Of a DNA stretch of 64,000 nt, positions 48,450 through 57,539 are shown piece by piece (within the stretch, counting starts at the first letter, position 1; each line of letters starts with the position of its first letter). This DNA is from Streptococcus mitis. GTDB taxonomy: Bacteria > Bacillota > Bacilli > Lactobacillales > Streptococcaceae. A program made the position numbers and the translations under genes. The stretch lies in the NCBI RefSeq assembly GCF_023109105.1, contig NZ_JALDTZ010000012.1, positions 1 to 64,000 on the forward strand, given 5' to 3'. The notes beneath the pieces were generated by a model. The model was not told the DNA's origin. It saw nothing but the letters and a program-made list of their open reading frames with translations, and searched no databases.

Positions 48450-49169
48450 TTAATCTTTATTTTCCTTGATTTCTGCCAGCATTTTTTCTTCTTCTGCTGT
48501 CAGTTGATAATGTTTTAACAAATCCGGTCTGCGCTCGTAGGTTTTCTTTAAACTCTCATACAGACGCCACTGACGAATCTTTTCATGGTGACCACTCATC
48601 AGAACATCTGGGACGACCATTCCTCGATAGTCGTAAGGACGGGTATACTGAGGATATTCGAGAAGTCCTGATGAAAAACTATCATCTTGGTGGCTAGACT
48701 CCTTGCCAATCACCTCTGGAATCAAGCGAACCGTAGCATCAATCATGGTCATTGCTGCCAGTTCTCCACCAGTCAAGACATAGTCTCCTAGGGAAATCTC
48801 ATCTGTTACCAAGGTCTTAATACGCTCATCATAACCCTCGTAGTGCCCGCAGATAAAGATAAGTTCTTCCTCTTGAGCCAAATCCTCAGCATAGGCCTGA
48901 TCAAACTGCTTTCCAGCTGGATCGAGGAGAATGACGCGCGGATTTTTCTTTTCAATAGCGTCAAAGGCATCGAAAATAGGTTGCGCCCGGAGCAACATCC
49001 CCTGTCCGCCTCCGTATGGCTCGTCGTCTACATGGCGAGCCTTTTCAGCATGTTCTCGAAAATTATGATACTGGATATCCAAGAGCCCTTTTTCTCGAGC
49101 CTTTCCGACGATTGAGTGCTCCAGTGGAGAGAACATCTCTGGAAAGAGGGTTAATATATCAATCTTCAT
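48450..49169 (-). CDS. trmD: tRNA (guanine-37-N1)-methyltransferase
   Basis: TrmD methylates G37 of tRNAs and prevents +1 frameshifting. The 239-residue SPOUT enzyme has [33 protein letters not shown] near residue 54, [12 protein letters not shown] near residue 108, [15 protein letters not shown] near 132 (knotted SAM site) and the [23 protein letters not shown] segment near residue 205. It overlaps rimM by 11 bp, the usual arrangement. Confidence 0.96.
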   Translation of the reverse strand: MKIDILTLFPEMFSPLEHSIVGKAREKGLLDIQYHNFREHAEKARHVDDEPYGGGQGMLLRAQPIFDAFDAIEKKNPRVILLDPAGKQFDQAYAEDLAQEEELIFICGHYEGYDERIKTLVTDEISLGDYVLTGGELAAMTMIDATVRLIPEVIGKESSHQDDSFSSGLLEYPQYTRPYDYRGMVVPDVLMSGHHEKIRQWRLYESLKKTYERRPDLLKHYQLTAEEEKMLAEIKENKD

Positions 49170-49677
49170 CGTCTAATCCTTCTAAGATTTCCACATCGAC
49201 CCGTTTATTTGGAATATCCACATTGAGAATCACTGGTGGGATATAAGGCAGTAACAAATCACGTTTGCCTTTTCTCTTGACTACCCAGACATCGTTGGCA
49301 CCTGGTTGCAGGATTTCCTTGATGGTTCCAATCAAGTTATCCCCCTCATAGACCTCCAAACCGATAATCTCGTGATAGTAAAATTCACCATCGTCTAGGT
49401 CATTCAAATCTTCCTCAGCTACCTTGAGACTGTATCCCTTGAATTTTTCAATCGCATTGATATGGTACATATCTTTGAATTTAATAATGTCAAAATTCTT
49501 CTGTTTACGGTGACTAGCGATAGTCACTGTTTGGACAAACTGATCTTTTTCATCAAACAAAGACAGCTCAGCGCCTTTTTTAAAGCGTTCTTCTGCAAAA
49601 TCCGTCACAGACAAGACTCGCATCTCACCCTGCAACCCTTGCGTATTGACGATTTTCCCAACATTAAAGTAGTTCAT
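49159..49677 (-). CDS. rimM: ribosome maturation factor RimM
   Basis: RimM helps assemble the head of the 30S subunit by binding S19. The 172-residue protein has an N-terminal beta barrel ([20 protein letters not shown]) and a PRC-barrel half containing [16 protein letters not shown] and [26 protein letters not shown]. It precedes trmD. In related genomes rpsP, khpA, rimM and trmD are neighbours; here a MazG gene and an orphan lie between khpA and rimM. Confidence 0.95.
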   Translation of the reverse strand: MNYFNVGKIVNTQGLQGEMRVLSVTDFAEERFKKGAELSLFDEKDQFVQTVTIASHRKQKNFDIIKFKDMYHINAIEKFKGYSLKVAEEDLNDLDDGEFYYHEIIGLEVYEGDNLIGTIKEILQPGANDVWVVKRKGKRDLLLPYIPPVILNVDIPNKRVDVEILEGLDDED

Positions 49678-49761
49678 CTTGTCTCCTGTATCTATTTCTA
49701 TCCTTTATTTTATCACGTTCTATGGATTTTCACAAGTTGGAGGAAGATACATAGAGGGGCC

Positions 49762-50313
49762 CTATAGTCCCAAAAGTGCTAATAATTTTCTCTTTAATGT
49801 TAATTTATATTTAAAAGATGAGATATTTACATTCCCGTTATACATATTGCTATAAAATGTATATTCCCCAATTTCACCCTGACTTGTTTTCCATTTCATT
49901 CTTAAACTAGGCATATTCTCTGGTAAATTTGTATGAATCAATAAGCATGTATAATTCTTTAAATTTTTAATTGTATGCAGTTTATTATTAACAATCAAAC
50001 AATTGCTTTTTGAATCATAGTTTAAAGAATAAAATTCTACTATTTCAATATCAACTTCTTTGGGATAAAAAATCAAATGATTAAAAGGTTTGCTACTTAC
50101 ATTATGTGTAAATTCATGAATATAGTGAAACTTTATATGTAAAGATTCAAACTCGAATGGTTTAATTTCCTTGATTTCAATATTATTGATATAAACCTTA
50201 TTCTGGAAAGTTATCTTTATAATCACAGCAATAAATGTCGCAATTTGTAAAATTCGTAATAGCCAATCAATACACATTGACCAATCTATGTTAAAAACAC
50301 AATCAATATTCAT
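49762..50313 (-). CDS. AT-rich orphan protein with one N-terminal membrane segment
   Basis: A 183-residue protein I do not recognise. Seen: one membrane segment near residues 17-36 (LLRILQIATFIAVIIKITFQ), then an extracellular or cytosolic beta-rich domain rich in Ile, Asn, Lys and Tyr (IEIKEIKPFEFESLHIKFHY), ending in a basic KLTLKRKLLALLGL tail. The gene is clearly more A/T-rich than the flanking rimM and MazG genes, which suggests recent acquisition. It lies 7 bp after the MazG stop and has GAAAGAAG as ribosome-binding site. Confidence 0.6.
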   Translation of the reverse strand: MNIDCVFNIDWSMCIDWLLRILQIATFIAVIIKITFQNKVYINNIEIKEIKPFEFESLHIKFHYIHEFTHNVSSKPFNHLIFYPKEVDIEIVEFYSLNYDSKSNCLIVNNKLHTIKNLKNYTCLLIHTNLPENMPSLRMKWKTSQGEIGEYTFYSNMYNGNVNISSFKYKLTLKRKLLALLGL

Positions 50314-50320
50314 TCTTCTT

Positions 50321-50647
50321 TCAGTTTCCTTTCAGAAATCCTTCCAAATCTCGTTCATGTTGGTACTTAATGGCTGCAGTTTTATCTTTCTCAAAGATAG
50401 TTTTAGTAAGGTCAATATGATTAATAGCTGCGATTGCGACGGTGTAGTGAATGATATCAGCCAGTTCTTTGGCAAGTTCCTCGTTCGAGTCCTGAACCCC
50501 CTCTTTTCGACCAGAGCGCCCATTCAAAACTTCGGCTACTTCTCCGACTTCCTCCACTAGCTTGATAAAAAGACCTTCCTCAGTCCTAGACTGCCGGTAA
50601 TGTTCGAGTAAGTAGTCTTGTAATTGTCTAAACGTTAAATCTTTCAT
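50321..50647 (-). CDS. MazG-like nucleotide pyrophosphohydrolase
   Basis: A 108-residue all-alpha NTP pyrophosphohydrolase. KLVEEVGEVAEVLNG near residue 29 gives E-x2-E and KELADIIHYTVAIA near residue 60 gives the E-x2-D metal site. It may clear non-canonical NTPs. It lies between khpA and an orphan gene. The khpA terminator lies between it and khpA, so it needs its own promoter. Confidence 0.86.
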   Translation of the reverse strand: MKDLTFRQLQDYLLEHYRQSRTEEGLFIKLVEEVGEVAEVLNGRSGRKEGVQDSNEELAKELADIIHYTVAIAAINHIDLTKTIFEKDKTAAIKYQHERDLEGFLKGN

Positions 50648-50660
50648 CCTCTATTCCTCA

Positions 50661-50686
50661 CAAAAAAGCGAGACATTCGTCCCGCC
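50661..50686 (-). terminator. terminator of the rpsP-khpA operon
   Basis: GCGAGAC and GTCCCGC arms with a 4-nt loop, followed by TTTTTT on the minus strand just after the khpA stop. Confidence 0.85.
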
Positions 50687-50690
50687 CTTC

Positions 50691-50930
50691 TTATTTTTCG
50701 TCAATAACGATTCTTACTTTTTTGTCTTCAGTTGGGACAGAGTAGACAATCGTTCTTATCGCAGAAATAGTGCGACCCTTACGACCGATTACACGACCCA
50801 CATCGCTTTGATCAAGATCCAAGTGATATTCCAAAAATTCTGGTGTATCTTCAATCTTGATAGTTAAGGCATCTGGTTGTGAAATCAAGGGTTTCACAAT
50901 CGCAATAATGAGATTTTCAATCGTATCCAT
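50691..50930 (-). CDS. khpA: KH-domain RNA-binding protein KhpA
   Basis: KhpA is a small KH protein that pairs with KhpB and binds many RNAs to regulate cell elongation and division in pneumococci. The 79-residue protein has one KH fold with the GxxG loop [16 protein letters not shown] near residue 45. It follows rpsP by 19 bp as usual. Confidence 0.94.
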   Translation of the reverse strand: MDTIENLIIAIVKPLISQPDALTIKIEDTPEFLEYHLDLDQSDVGRVIGRKGRTISAIRTIVYSVPTEDKKVRIVIDEK

Positions 50931-50949
50931 CTGTCAACCTACTTTAAAC

Positions 50950-51222
50950 TTATTTTGAGAATTTAGAATCGTGGAATTTTTTCAATACGCCTTCTTTTGA
51001 AAGGATGTTACGTACTGTATCTGAAGGTTGAGCTCCATCAGCCAACCATGCAAGAACGCGGTCTTCTTTCAAAGTTACTTGGTTTTCAGCAACAAGTGGG
51101 TTGTAAGTTCCAACTGTTTCGATGAAACGTCCGTCACGTGGTGAACGTGAATCTGCTACGTTAATACGGTAGAAAGGTTTTTTCTTAGAACCCATACGAG
51201 TCAAACGGATTTTTACTGCCAT
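50950..51222 (-). CDS. rpsP: 30S ribosomal protein S16
   Basis: S16 is an early assembly protein of the small subunit. The 90-residue protein shows [40 protein letters not shown], the diagnostic N-terminal half. It heads the rpsP-khpA operon behind a strong promoter. Confidence 0.97.
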   Translation of the reverse strand: MAVKIRLTRMGSKKKPFYRINVADSRSPRDGRFIETVGTYNPLVAENQVTLKEDRVLAWLADGAQPSDTVRNILSKEGVLKKFHDSKFSK

Positions 51223-51288
51223 TTTTAATATCTCTTTTCTTTTATTTTTTAGTTCAGTGAAATAGCTGAGCTATTTAGCACATGTTCT

Positions 51289-51316
51289 ATTATAGCAGAT
51301 TTCTAACAGGTGTCAA
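51289..51316 (-). promoter_or_regulatory. rpsP-khpA promoter
   Basis: On the minus strand TTGACA and TATAAT with 16-nt spacing and TG two bases before the -10. The TTGACA is mirrored by a rightward CTTGACA at 51325-51331 (GTCAAG-A7-CTTGAC), so two -35 boxes sit back to back, but the rightward one has no convincing -10. Confidence 0.85.
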
Positions 51317-51400
51317 GAAAAAAACTTGACAGACTTTAAAATTTTTAAATTTTTTAGAAATTTGTTAGACTAATAGGGATAAATTAGAAAGAGAAACTTT

Positions 51401-51481
51401 ATGAGTACTACTATTGAGAAAATTTACAAAGACCATCAAGTCAAACCTTTCATCTCTCCTGAACGTGATTTAGATGCCTAA
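51401..51481 (+). pseudogene. 26-codon ORF, probable 5' remnant of a decayed gene
   Basis: A short ORF with AGAAAGAG upstream encodes MSTTIEKIYKDHQVKPFISP and six more residues. The following DNA still reads as plausible protein after one stop (LNPKPVPK, then NIKDFKNDIY), suggesting a decayed gene. It may once have belonged with the remnant at 52747-53230, which is a guess. From 51482 to 51839 the DNA is A/T-rich with no recognisable gene. Confidence 0.35.
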
Positions 51482-51839
51482 ATCCTAAATCCAAAGCCTG
51501 TTCCCAAGTGAAATATCAAAGATTTTAAGAACGATATCTACTAATTAATTTATAAAATATGAATTAATAGATTCTAAATAGGGGAATAATTTAATTCTGA
51601 AAAATTAACATCTACACCTACAAAGCTTATTCTGACAGACTTTATAACAGTCTAAGAAAAAAGTAGAGATTCATACAGTATCTAGATTTTCCAAATATTC
51701 TTTATCATCAAATATTATTAACGAAACTATCCAAATCAAATCCAATGCATTGCTTCAAAGAATTCTTTAGTTGTTTGACTAGCGAGGTCTTTAATTAAAA
51801 AATTTTTTCAAATAATTACCACATTGACACATAAAATTC

Positions 51840-51905
51840 TTGCTTTCTAAATTTAAGTGTGATATATTTATAACATAACATTTAAATGTTATATATTTAT
51901 AACAC
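51840..51905 (+). promoter_or_regulatory. promoter and palindromic operator of the membrane-protein/XRE pair
   Basis: TTGCTT (51840-51845) and TATATT (51863-51868) are spaced by 17 nt. A 14-bp sequence ATATATTTATAACA occurs at 51862-51875 and again at 51891-51904, flanking the 14-bp palindrome AACATTTAAATGTT (51877-51890). One copy overlaps the -10. The adjacent XRE regulator is the obvious candidate to bind here. Confidence 0.65.
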
Positions 51906-51921
51906 AAAAAAGGAGTCTATC

Positions 51922-52518
51922 ATGAAAAAAAGTCAAAAAATGCGTGGCCTCATTGCAATGATTGCCGTAGCTCTCATTATTGATTTTATTGTTTTATTTG
52001 GTTCTAATCTTAGTTGGGGACCCAAGTTAGTTATTACTGGTATTTCAGTGTCAGGCCAAATTATAGCTATTTGGAGCTGGCTACATATGAAACTATGGTC
52101 TCATAAAAGTCAGAAAGGTAAGGGAAAGATTATTTTTGACTTGTCTGCTAAGCTTTACACGATACTTTTGTTTGCAGCAAGTATTTTTTATACATTAGGA
52201 ATTTGGGTTGCGACCCCAAGCTTAAGTTCTGGTATTAAAGAATGGATTTTGGGAATTGGCCTCATTATTGAAGTGATTTTATTTGCTTTTTTCTGTTTGA
52301 AAAATGTCAAGGAAACTCCGGACGAACGCTTTTATGCTAATTTAGCCAAGGCAGCTAGCTTGATGTTTGTTTTTATACTAGGCGCACTGATGATCCTAGC
52401 AGTTATCATTGGGTATATGGGGTCTCTCACTCTTTACATGGGACAGATATTTTTTAGCATAGCTGCCTTGATTTGCATCTTTGCGGTTGTCTATCTTATC
52501 TTGGAACGGAGAGGATAA
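51922..52518 (+). CDS. multi-pass membrane protein with DER motif (DUF2178-like)
   Basis: A 198-residue integral membrane protein with about six hydrophobic segments. Near residue 136 ETPDERFYANLAKAASLMF resembles the DER-x-x-x-x-x-x-KA signature of DUF2178-type proteins that are commonly encoded next to small XRE regulators; assignment is from memory. I start at ATG 51922 (MKKSQKMRG) with AAGGAG upstream. The XRE gene follows 2 bp after the stop, so both are co-expressed. Function unknown. Confidence 0.72.
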   Translation: MKKSQKMRGLIAMIAVALIIDFIVLFGSNLSWGPKLVITGISVSGQIIAIWSWLHMKLWSHKSQKGKGKIIFDLSAKLYTILLFAASIFYTLGIWVATPSLSSGIKEWILGIGLIIEVILFAFFCLKNVKETPDERFYANLAKAASLMFVFILGALMILAVIIGYMGSLTLYMGQIFFSIAALICIFAVVYLILERRG

Positions 52519-52520
52519 GT

Positions 52521-52745
52521 ATGGCCAAAGAAAGCAATATTATTACTAATCTCAAATCTGTTCGTGAGTCCACAGGCATGACCCAGCAAGAGTTAGCCGA
52601 CCTCATCGGCATGCGACGCGAGACAATTCTTCACTTGGAAAATAACCGTTACAATCCTTCGCTGGAAATGGCTCTTAAAATTGCTCAAGTTTTTAATCTG
52701 AAAGTAGAAGATCTCTTTGAACTCAGACAGAATGAGGAAGCATAA
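52521..52745 (+). CDS. XRE-family transcriptional regulator
   Basis: A 74-residue protein that is one helix-turn-helix domain: LKSVRESTGMTQQELADLIGMRRETILHLENNRYNPSLEMALKIAQVFNLKVEDLF, close to the YozG/HTH_3 group. No effector domain. GGAGAGGA precedes ATG 52521; the longer in-frame start lies inside the membrane-protein gene. It probably represses the pair through the palindromic site upstream. Confidence 0.88.
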   Translation: MAKESNIITNLKSVRESTGMTQQELADLIGMRRETILHLENNRYNPSLEMALKIAQVFNLKVEDLFELRQNEEA

Positions 52746-52746
52746 T

Positions 52747-53230
52747 TCTTTTCGAGACCTAGTATTAAATTCATTGATTAATTAGGAATTGAAGCCAAAA
52801 GAAAGAATCATTTGAAATGTGCTCTTTTAAAATATAGTAATTCTTTCGAATTAACGTTTACTAATTGTGATGCTTTAAAAACTTTCTTAAAATCTGGTTT
52901 CCTAAATACTTTGAATACACTTATGGTATTGATGCCCCTAAACATCTAAAAACTCTGGTAGAAAAAGGTTATGCTCTTATTGAAACTGCATTTGACTCAC
53001 TTAACCATCTAAATGCTACTATGAAAAAGAATATCCTGAAAAGAAAGGGAATTACAGGTCTTTCTAAAATGAAGGATACAGATCTGGACCAACCCCTTCA
53101 TGACAACTTGACGGAGGAAGAATTAGCAAGTCACTTTACCATTCGTGGCTACAAATTGACTCCAAAAGGAGAGCATATACTGAGACAGTACCAGGAAATT
53201 ATCGACCGTTATCCAAATAAAAATCTCTAA
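52747..53230 (+). pseudogene. decayed SAP-domain-like gene
   Basis: Two frames join into one protein. Frame one reads PSIKFID, a stop at 52778-52780, LGIEAKRKNHLKCALLKYSN and ALKTFLKSGF; a frameshift near 52900 then leads to PKYFEYTYGIDAPKHLKTLV, LIETAFDSLNHLNATMKKNI, LKRKGITGLSKMKDTDLDQ and EELASHFTIRGYKLTPKGE, ending at 53230. The helical K-x-x-G-x-T-G-L-S-K-x-K-x-x-D-L pattern resembles SAP-type modules of phage-derived proteins. Only the last 69 codons (from ATG 53021) remain open with a start. So there is one nonsense codon, one frameshift and a missing N-terminus. Confidence 0.65.
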
Positions 53231-53338
53231 GCAAGCGACTTTTTGGTTGACTTTCTCTAAAATTGTATTGTCACTAATATTTGAAATCCCCTTCCTTTTA
53301 GGGTACAATGGTAGAAATGAATTTTTGAGAGGAATAGA

Positions 53339-54142
53339 ATGAAAAAACTAGCAACCCTTCTTTTACTGTCCACTGTGGCCCTAGCCGGATGTAGCAGTAT
53401 CCAACGTAGTCTGCGTGGTGATGATTACGTGGATTCTAAGATTGCTGCTGAGGAAAGTTCAAAAACGACTGCCCAAGCAGAAAAAGATTTGAAAGACGCC
53501 TTAACTAATGAAAATGCTAACTTCCCTCAACTTTCTAAGGAAGTTGCTGAGAACGAGGCTGAAGCTATCCTCCACACCAGCCAAGGGGATATCCGCATCA
53601 AGCTCTTTCCAAAGTTAGCTCCACTTGCGGTTGAAAACTTCCTTACTCACGCTAAGGAAGGCTACTACAATGGGGTTACTTTCCATCGTGTGATTGACGG
53701 ATTTATGGTACAAACCGGAGATCCAAAAGGGGATGGTACAGGTGGTGAATCTATCTGGCACGATAAAGATAAAACCAAGGACAAGGGGACAGGTTTTAAA
53801 AATGAAATCTCTCCATACCTTTATAATATCCGTGGTTCTCTATCCATGGCTAATACTGGTCAACCAAGCTCAAATGGTAGCCAATTCTTCATCAACCAAA
53901 GTACAACAGACTATTCTGCTAAACTGCCTACAAGCAAGTATCCAAAGAAAATCATCGAAGCATATAAAGAAGGGGGAAATCCTAGCCTTGATGGCAAACA
54001 CCCAGTCTTTGGTCAAGTGATTGATGGTATGGATGTTGTAGATAAGATTGCTAAAGCCGAAAAAGATGAAAAAGACAAGCCAACTACTGCTATTACTATC
54101 GATAGCATCGAAGTGGTGAAAGACTACGATTTTAAATCTTAA
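53339..54142 (+). CDS. slrA: peptidyl-prolyl isomerase lipoprotein SlrA
   Basis: SlrA is a cyclophilin-type cis-trans prolyl isomerase on the cell surface, linked to colonisation in pneumococci. The 267-residue precursor has a lipobox LSTVALAGC with Cys near residue 18. The cyclophilin domain starts near residue 80 ([30 protein letters not shown]), with [22 protein letters not shown] near residue 118 and [19 protein letters not shown] near residue 168, which hold the active-site Arg, Phe and Met positions. Export is Sec-dependent. Confidence 0.93.
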   Translation: MKKLATLLLLSTVALAGCSSIQRSLRGDDYVDSKIAAEESSKTTAQAEKDLKDALTNENANFPQLSKEVAENEAEAILHTSQGDIRIKLFPKLAPLAVENFLTHAKEGYYNGVTFHRVIDGFMVQTGDPKGDGTGGESIWHDKDKTKDKGTGFKNEISPYLYNIRGSLSMANTGQPSSNGSQFFINQSTTDYSAKLPTSKYPKKIIEAYKEGGNPSLDGKHPVFGQVIDGMDVVDKIAKAEKDEKDKPTTAITIDSIEVVKDYDFKS

Positions 54143-54143
54143 A

Positions 54144-54185
54144 AACCAAAAAATACAGTATCCACATTCGGTACTGTATTTCTTT
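54144..54185 (+). terminator. slrA terminator (copy 1 of a duplicated terminator)
   Basis: AAATACAGTA pairs with TACTGTATTT followed by CTTTT. The whole block 54142-54199 is repeated after the BOX element at 54353-54411. Confidence 0.85.
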
Positions 54186-54198
54186 TACTCTCATTCTT

Positions 54199-54350
54199 AT
54201 ACTCAATGAAAATCAAAGAGCAAACTAGGAAGCTAGCCGCAGGCTGCTAAAAACACAGTTTTGAGGTTTTAGATAAGACTGACGAAGTCAGTTACCTATA
54301 CCTACGGTAAGGCGACGCTGACGTGGTTTGAAGAGATTTTCGAAGAGTAT
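54199..54350. repeat. BOX element, A-B-C type
   Basis: Starts ATACTCAATGAAAATC with boxA, one boxB containing ACAGTTTTGAGG and ACTGACGAAGTCAGT, and boxC ending GAAGAGATTTTCGAAGAGTAT. It sits between two copies of one terminator. Confidence 0.93.
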
Positions 54351-54352
54351 TA

Positions 54353-54411
54353 AAAATCCAAAAAATACAGTATCCACATTCGATACTGTATTTCTTTTAC
54401 TCTCATTCTTA
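54353..54411 (-). terminator. ABC-F terminator (copy 2 of the duplicated terminator)
   Basis: Same hairpin as after slrA, differing by one base in the loop (CGATACTG versus CGGTACTG) and one inserted base before it. On the minus strand it ends the ABC-F gene, with a T-run. Confidence 0.82.
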
Positions 54412-55950
54412 AGTTAAATTATTAAAATCCCAGATTTGGTCCATCCAGCCTTCATAAAAGTCTGGTTCGTGGCAAACCATAAGGATAGATCCTTTATATT
54501 CTTTCAGAGCTCGTTTGAGCTCGTCCTTAGCATCCACATCCAAGTGGTTGGTAGGTTCGTCTAGAACAAGGACATTGTTCTCACGGTTCATCAAGAGACA
54601 GAAACGAACCTTGGCTTGTTCTCCACCTGACAGAACTTGAATCTGACTTTCAATATGCTTGGTGGTCAAACCACAACGAGCAAGGGCTGCACGAACTTCT
54701 GCTTGATTAAGGGCTGGAAAGGCATTCCAGACTGCTTCTAAAGGTGTCTGACGATTGCCTCCTTCTACTTCCTGCTCAAAGTAACCGAGTTCTAGGTAGT
54801 CACCGCGTTCCACTTCCCCAGCGATTGGAGGGATAATTCCCAAGAGACTCTTCAAGAGAGTTGTTTTCCCAATACCATTTGCTCCGATAATGGCAACCTT
54901 TTGATTGCGTTCAAAGGTAAGATTTAAAGGCTTTGTAAGTGGACGATCATAACCTATCTGCAAGTCCTTGGCTTGGAAGATAAAGCGCCCTGGTGTACGA
55001 GCTGGTTTGAAATCAAAGGATGGTTTTGGTTTCTCACTTTGCAACTCGATAATATCCATCTTATCCAATTTCTTCTGACGAGACATGGCCATATTTCGTG
55101 TTGCAACACGCGCTTTGTTTCGAGCCACAAAATCCTTGAGGTCGGCAATCTCTTTTTGCTGGCGTTCGTAGGCAGCCTCCAACTGAGATTTCTTCATTGC
55201 ATAAACTTCTTGGAACTGGTAATAGTCACCAGAATAACGCGTCAGCTGTTGATTTTCCACATGATAAACAATATTGATAACGTCGTTCAGAAATGGAATA
55301 TCGTGCGAAATAAGGACAAAGGCATTCTCATAATTCTGCAGATAACGCTTGAGCCATTCAATATGCTCAGCATCCAAGTAGTTGGTCGGCTCGTCCAAGA
55401 GCAAGATATCTGGCTTTTCAAGGAGAAGCTTGGCCAAAAGCACCTTGGTTCTTTGCCCACCTGACAAAGAAGTTACATCTGTATCCATACCAAAGTCCAT
55501 AACACCAAGGGCACGCGCTACTTCATCAATCTTAGCATCCAAGGTATAGAAATCACGACTCTCCAGACGGTCTTGAAGTTCGCCAACTTCTTCCATGAGA
55601 GCATCAACATCCGCTCCGTCTTCAGCCATTTCCATATAAAGGTCATTGATACGGGATTCAGCTTTAAAAAGCTCATCAAAGGCTGTACGGAGAACATCAC
55701 GCACCGACTGCCCTTCAGCAAGTACTGAGTGCTGATCCAAGTAACCAGCAGTAACATATTTAGACCACTCAACCTTCCCTTCATCTGGCAACATCTTACC
55801 AGTCACAATACTCATAAAGGTTGATTTCCCTTCACCATTGGCACCGACCAGACCGATATGTTCTCCCTTGAGAAGACGGAAGGACACATCTTCAAAAATT
55901 GCACGGTCACCAAAACCGTGACTCAGATTTTTAACTTCTAAAATACTCAT
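54409..55950 (-). CDS. ABC-F family ATPase
   Basis: A 513-residue cytosolic protein with two ABC domains and no membrane segment. Domain 1: GANGEGKST near residue 36, LSGGQRTKVLLAKLL near residue 162, DEPTNYLDAEH near 186. The linker of about 80 residues is rich in Gln, Lys and Arg (YERQQKEIADLKDFVARNKARVATRNMAMSRQKKLDK). Domain 2: GANGIGKTT near residue 355, LSGGEQAKVRFCLL near 440, DEPTNHLDVDAKDELK. ABC-F proteins act on ribosomes; the exact subgroup (YkpA/YbiT-like, translation factor or resistance) cannot be fixed. Confidence 0.88.
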   Translation of the reverse strand: MSILEVKNLSHGFGDRAIFEDVSFRLLKGEHIGLVGANGEGKSTFMSIVTGKMLPDEGKVEWSKYVTAGYLDQHSVLAEGQSVRDVLRTAFDELFKAESRINDLYMEMAEDGADVDALMEEVGELQDRLESRDFYTLDAKIDEVARALGVMDFGMDTDVTSLSGGQRTKVLLAKLLLEKPDILLLDEPTNYLDAEHIEWLKRYLQNYENAFVLISHDIPFLNDVINIVYHVENQQLTRYSGDYYQFQEVYAMKKSQLEAAYERQQKEIADLKDFVARNKARVATRNMAMSRQKKLDKMDIIELQSEKPKPSFDFKPARTPGRFIFQAKDLQIGYDRPLTKPLNLTFERNQKVAIIGANGIGKTTLLKSLLGIIPPIAGEVERGDYLELGYFEQEVEGGNRQTPLEAVWNAFPALNQAEVRAALARCGLTTKHIESQIQVLSGGEQAKVRFCLLMNRENNVLVLDEPTNHLDVDAKDELKRALKEYKGSILMVCHEPDFYEGWMDQIWDFNNLT

Positions 55951-55951
55951 T

Positions 55952-56434
55952 TTAATTCCTTATCTTGTTTTTATGTAATCGTTTATAAAGTAGCCAAGCC
56001 AGATAGCCACCCAAGGTATTGGTCCACAAATCATCAATCTCAAATACCCGATTGAAATCAAAGAAAAAGTCTAAAACTAGCTGTGTGCACTCGATTCCAA
56101 GACTCACTAGAAAGCTAAAAAGAAGAACCTTTTTTGTTTTCTGCAAGTTTGGAAGGAGATAAAGGAGTTGGAAAATCAGAGGAAAAAGCAAGAAGACATT
56201 GAGGATATTTTGTAAAAAAATCCAACATAATTGTCCAATGTCACTCACTTCACCCAGTTTCCAGAGAGAATTGAAAGGAGTCAAAAGAAAAACCAGGCGT
56301 CCAAGATGCTGAATACCTGGAGTTTCCACTCCCACAGGAGATTGTTCTTGAGGAGTAAAGCAAAAATAGACAATGCAACTGCTATAGAAAATGACTCCCC
56401 AGACCAAAACATGATTATAAGTTTTCTTCATCAT
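55952..56434 (-). CDS. VanZ-like family membrane protein
   Basis: A 160-residue membrane protein with four membrane segments and the VanZ pattern TPFNSLWKL near residue 53 and SLGIECTQLVLDFFFDFNRVFEIDDLWTNTLGGYLGWLLY-like stretch near residue 112 (E-x-x-Q near DxxDxxxNxxG). Relatives affect glycopeptide susceptibility, but most have no proven role. Start overlaps the rlmN stop by one base and it lies one base upstream of the ABC-F gene, so it is part of the rlmN operon. Confidence 0.85.
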   Translation of the reverse strand: MMKKTYNHVLVWGVIFYSSCIVYFCFTPQEQSPVGVETPGIQHLGRLVFLLTPFNSLWKLGEVSDIGQLCWIFLQNILNVFLLFPLIFQLLYLLPNLQKTKKVLLFSFLVSLGIECTQLVLDFFFDFNRVFEIDDLWTNTLGGYLAWLLYKRLHKNKIRN

Positions 56435-57519
56435 TAAGGATTGACTGCTGCGACTGCTTTCTGGCGGTCACGTTTCATTGTGTTAGAGCGCAATTGTCCA
56501 CAAGCCGCATCAATATCTGTACCGTGCTCTTGACGAACCACACAGTTGACACCTTTTTTCTTAAGCGTATCATAGAAAGCCATCACGCGCTCTTTGGGGC
56601 TACGGCTATATTGGTCATGCTCGCTAACTGGGTTATAAGGAATCAAGTTAACATAAGACAATTTCTTGATATTCTTGAGCAATTCAGCCAATTCCAAGGC
56701 TTGTTCTACACCGTCATTGACTTCATTGAGCATGATATACTCAAAGGTCACACGACGGTTGGTTGTCTCAATGTAGTACTCAATAGCCGCAAAGAGTTTT
56801 TCAATCGGAAAGGCACGGTTAATCTTCATGATGCTTGAGCGCAATTCATTGTTAGGTGCGTGAAGGGAAACGGCAAGATTGACCTGTACACCTTCATTAG
56901 CAAAGTCACGAATTTTATGGGCCAAACCTGAGGTTGAAACCGTGATGTGACGAGCACCGATAGCCATTCCCTTGTCATCATTAATAGTACGGACGAAATT
57001 CAAGACATTATTGTAGTTATCAAATGGCTCACCTATTCCCATGACAACGATATGGCTGACGCGTTCATCCTGACCACGCTCATCAAAGTATTTTTGAACC
57101 AGCATGATTTGCGCTACAATTTCACCGTTATTGAGGTCCCGTTGCTTCTTAATCAAACCAGAGGCACAGAAGGTACAACCGATATTACAGCCGACCTGAG
57201 TCGTCACACAGACTGACAAACCGTAGTGCTGACGCATCAGTACAGTCTCAATCAACATACCATCAGGCAGCTCAAAGAGATATTTGACCGTACCATCGGC
57301 AGACTCTTGCACGATACGCTGTTTCAAGGGATTGACCACAAACTGGTCATTGAGCTTAGCAATCAAATCCTTAGAAAGGTTGGTCATTTCTTCAAATGAC
57401 TGGACACGTTTACGGTAGAGCCATTCCCAGATTTGATCTGCACGGAATTTCTTTTCTCCCTGCTCCAATACCCATTCCTGCATGGTTTGACGTGTTAAAC
57501 TATAAATTGACGGTTTCAT
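56434..57519 (-). CDS. rlmN: 23S rRNA (adenine-2503-C2)-methyltransferase RlmN
   Basis: RlmN methylates A2503 of 23S rRNA and A37 of some tRNAs with radical SAM chemistry. The 361-residue protein has the radical SAM cysteines in [11 protein letters not shown] near residue 115, the GMGEPFDNY motif near residue 160 (written [11 protein letters not shown] here), and the methylated Cys in [20 protein letters not shown] near residue 330. RlmN is distinguished from Cfr by the C-terminal [15 protein letters not shown]. It heads the VanZ-ABC-F run. Confidence 0.94.
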   Translation of the reverse strand: MKPSIYSLTRQTMQEWVLEQGEKKFRADQIWEWLYRKRVQSFEEMTNLSKDLIAKLNDQFVVNPLKQRIVQESADGTVKYLFELPDGMLIETVLMRQHYGLSVCVTTQVGCNIGCTFCASGLIKKQRDLNNGEIVAQIMLVQKYFDERGQDERVSHIVVMGIGEPFDNYNNVLNFVRTINDDKGMAIGARHITVSTSGLAHKIRDFANEGVQVNLAVSLHAPNNELRSSIMKINRAFPIEKLFAAIEYYIETTNRRVTFEYIMLNEVNDGVEQALELAELLKNIKKLSYVNLIPYNPVSEHDQYSRSPKERVMAFYDTLKKKGVNCVVRQEHGTDIDAACGQLRSNTMKRDRQKAVAAVNP

Positions 57520-57539
57520 TTCTTCTCCTTATTCTCTAC

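Noticed and set aside
51325..51354. Rightward promoter for the 26-codon ORF
   Set aside because: TTGACA is perfect but there is no acceptable -10 at 16-18 nt.
53021..53230. A real 69-aa gene
   Set aside because: The frame continues upstream as coding-like sequence and joins another frame, so the ATG is internal to a decayed gene.
54973..55464. 163-codon plus-strand ORF
   Set aside because: Fully antisense to the intact ABC-F gene, whose motifs are all in the other strand.
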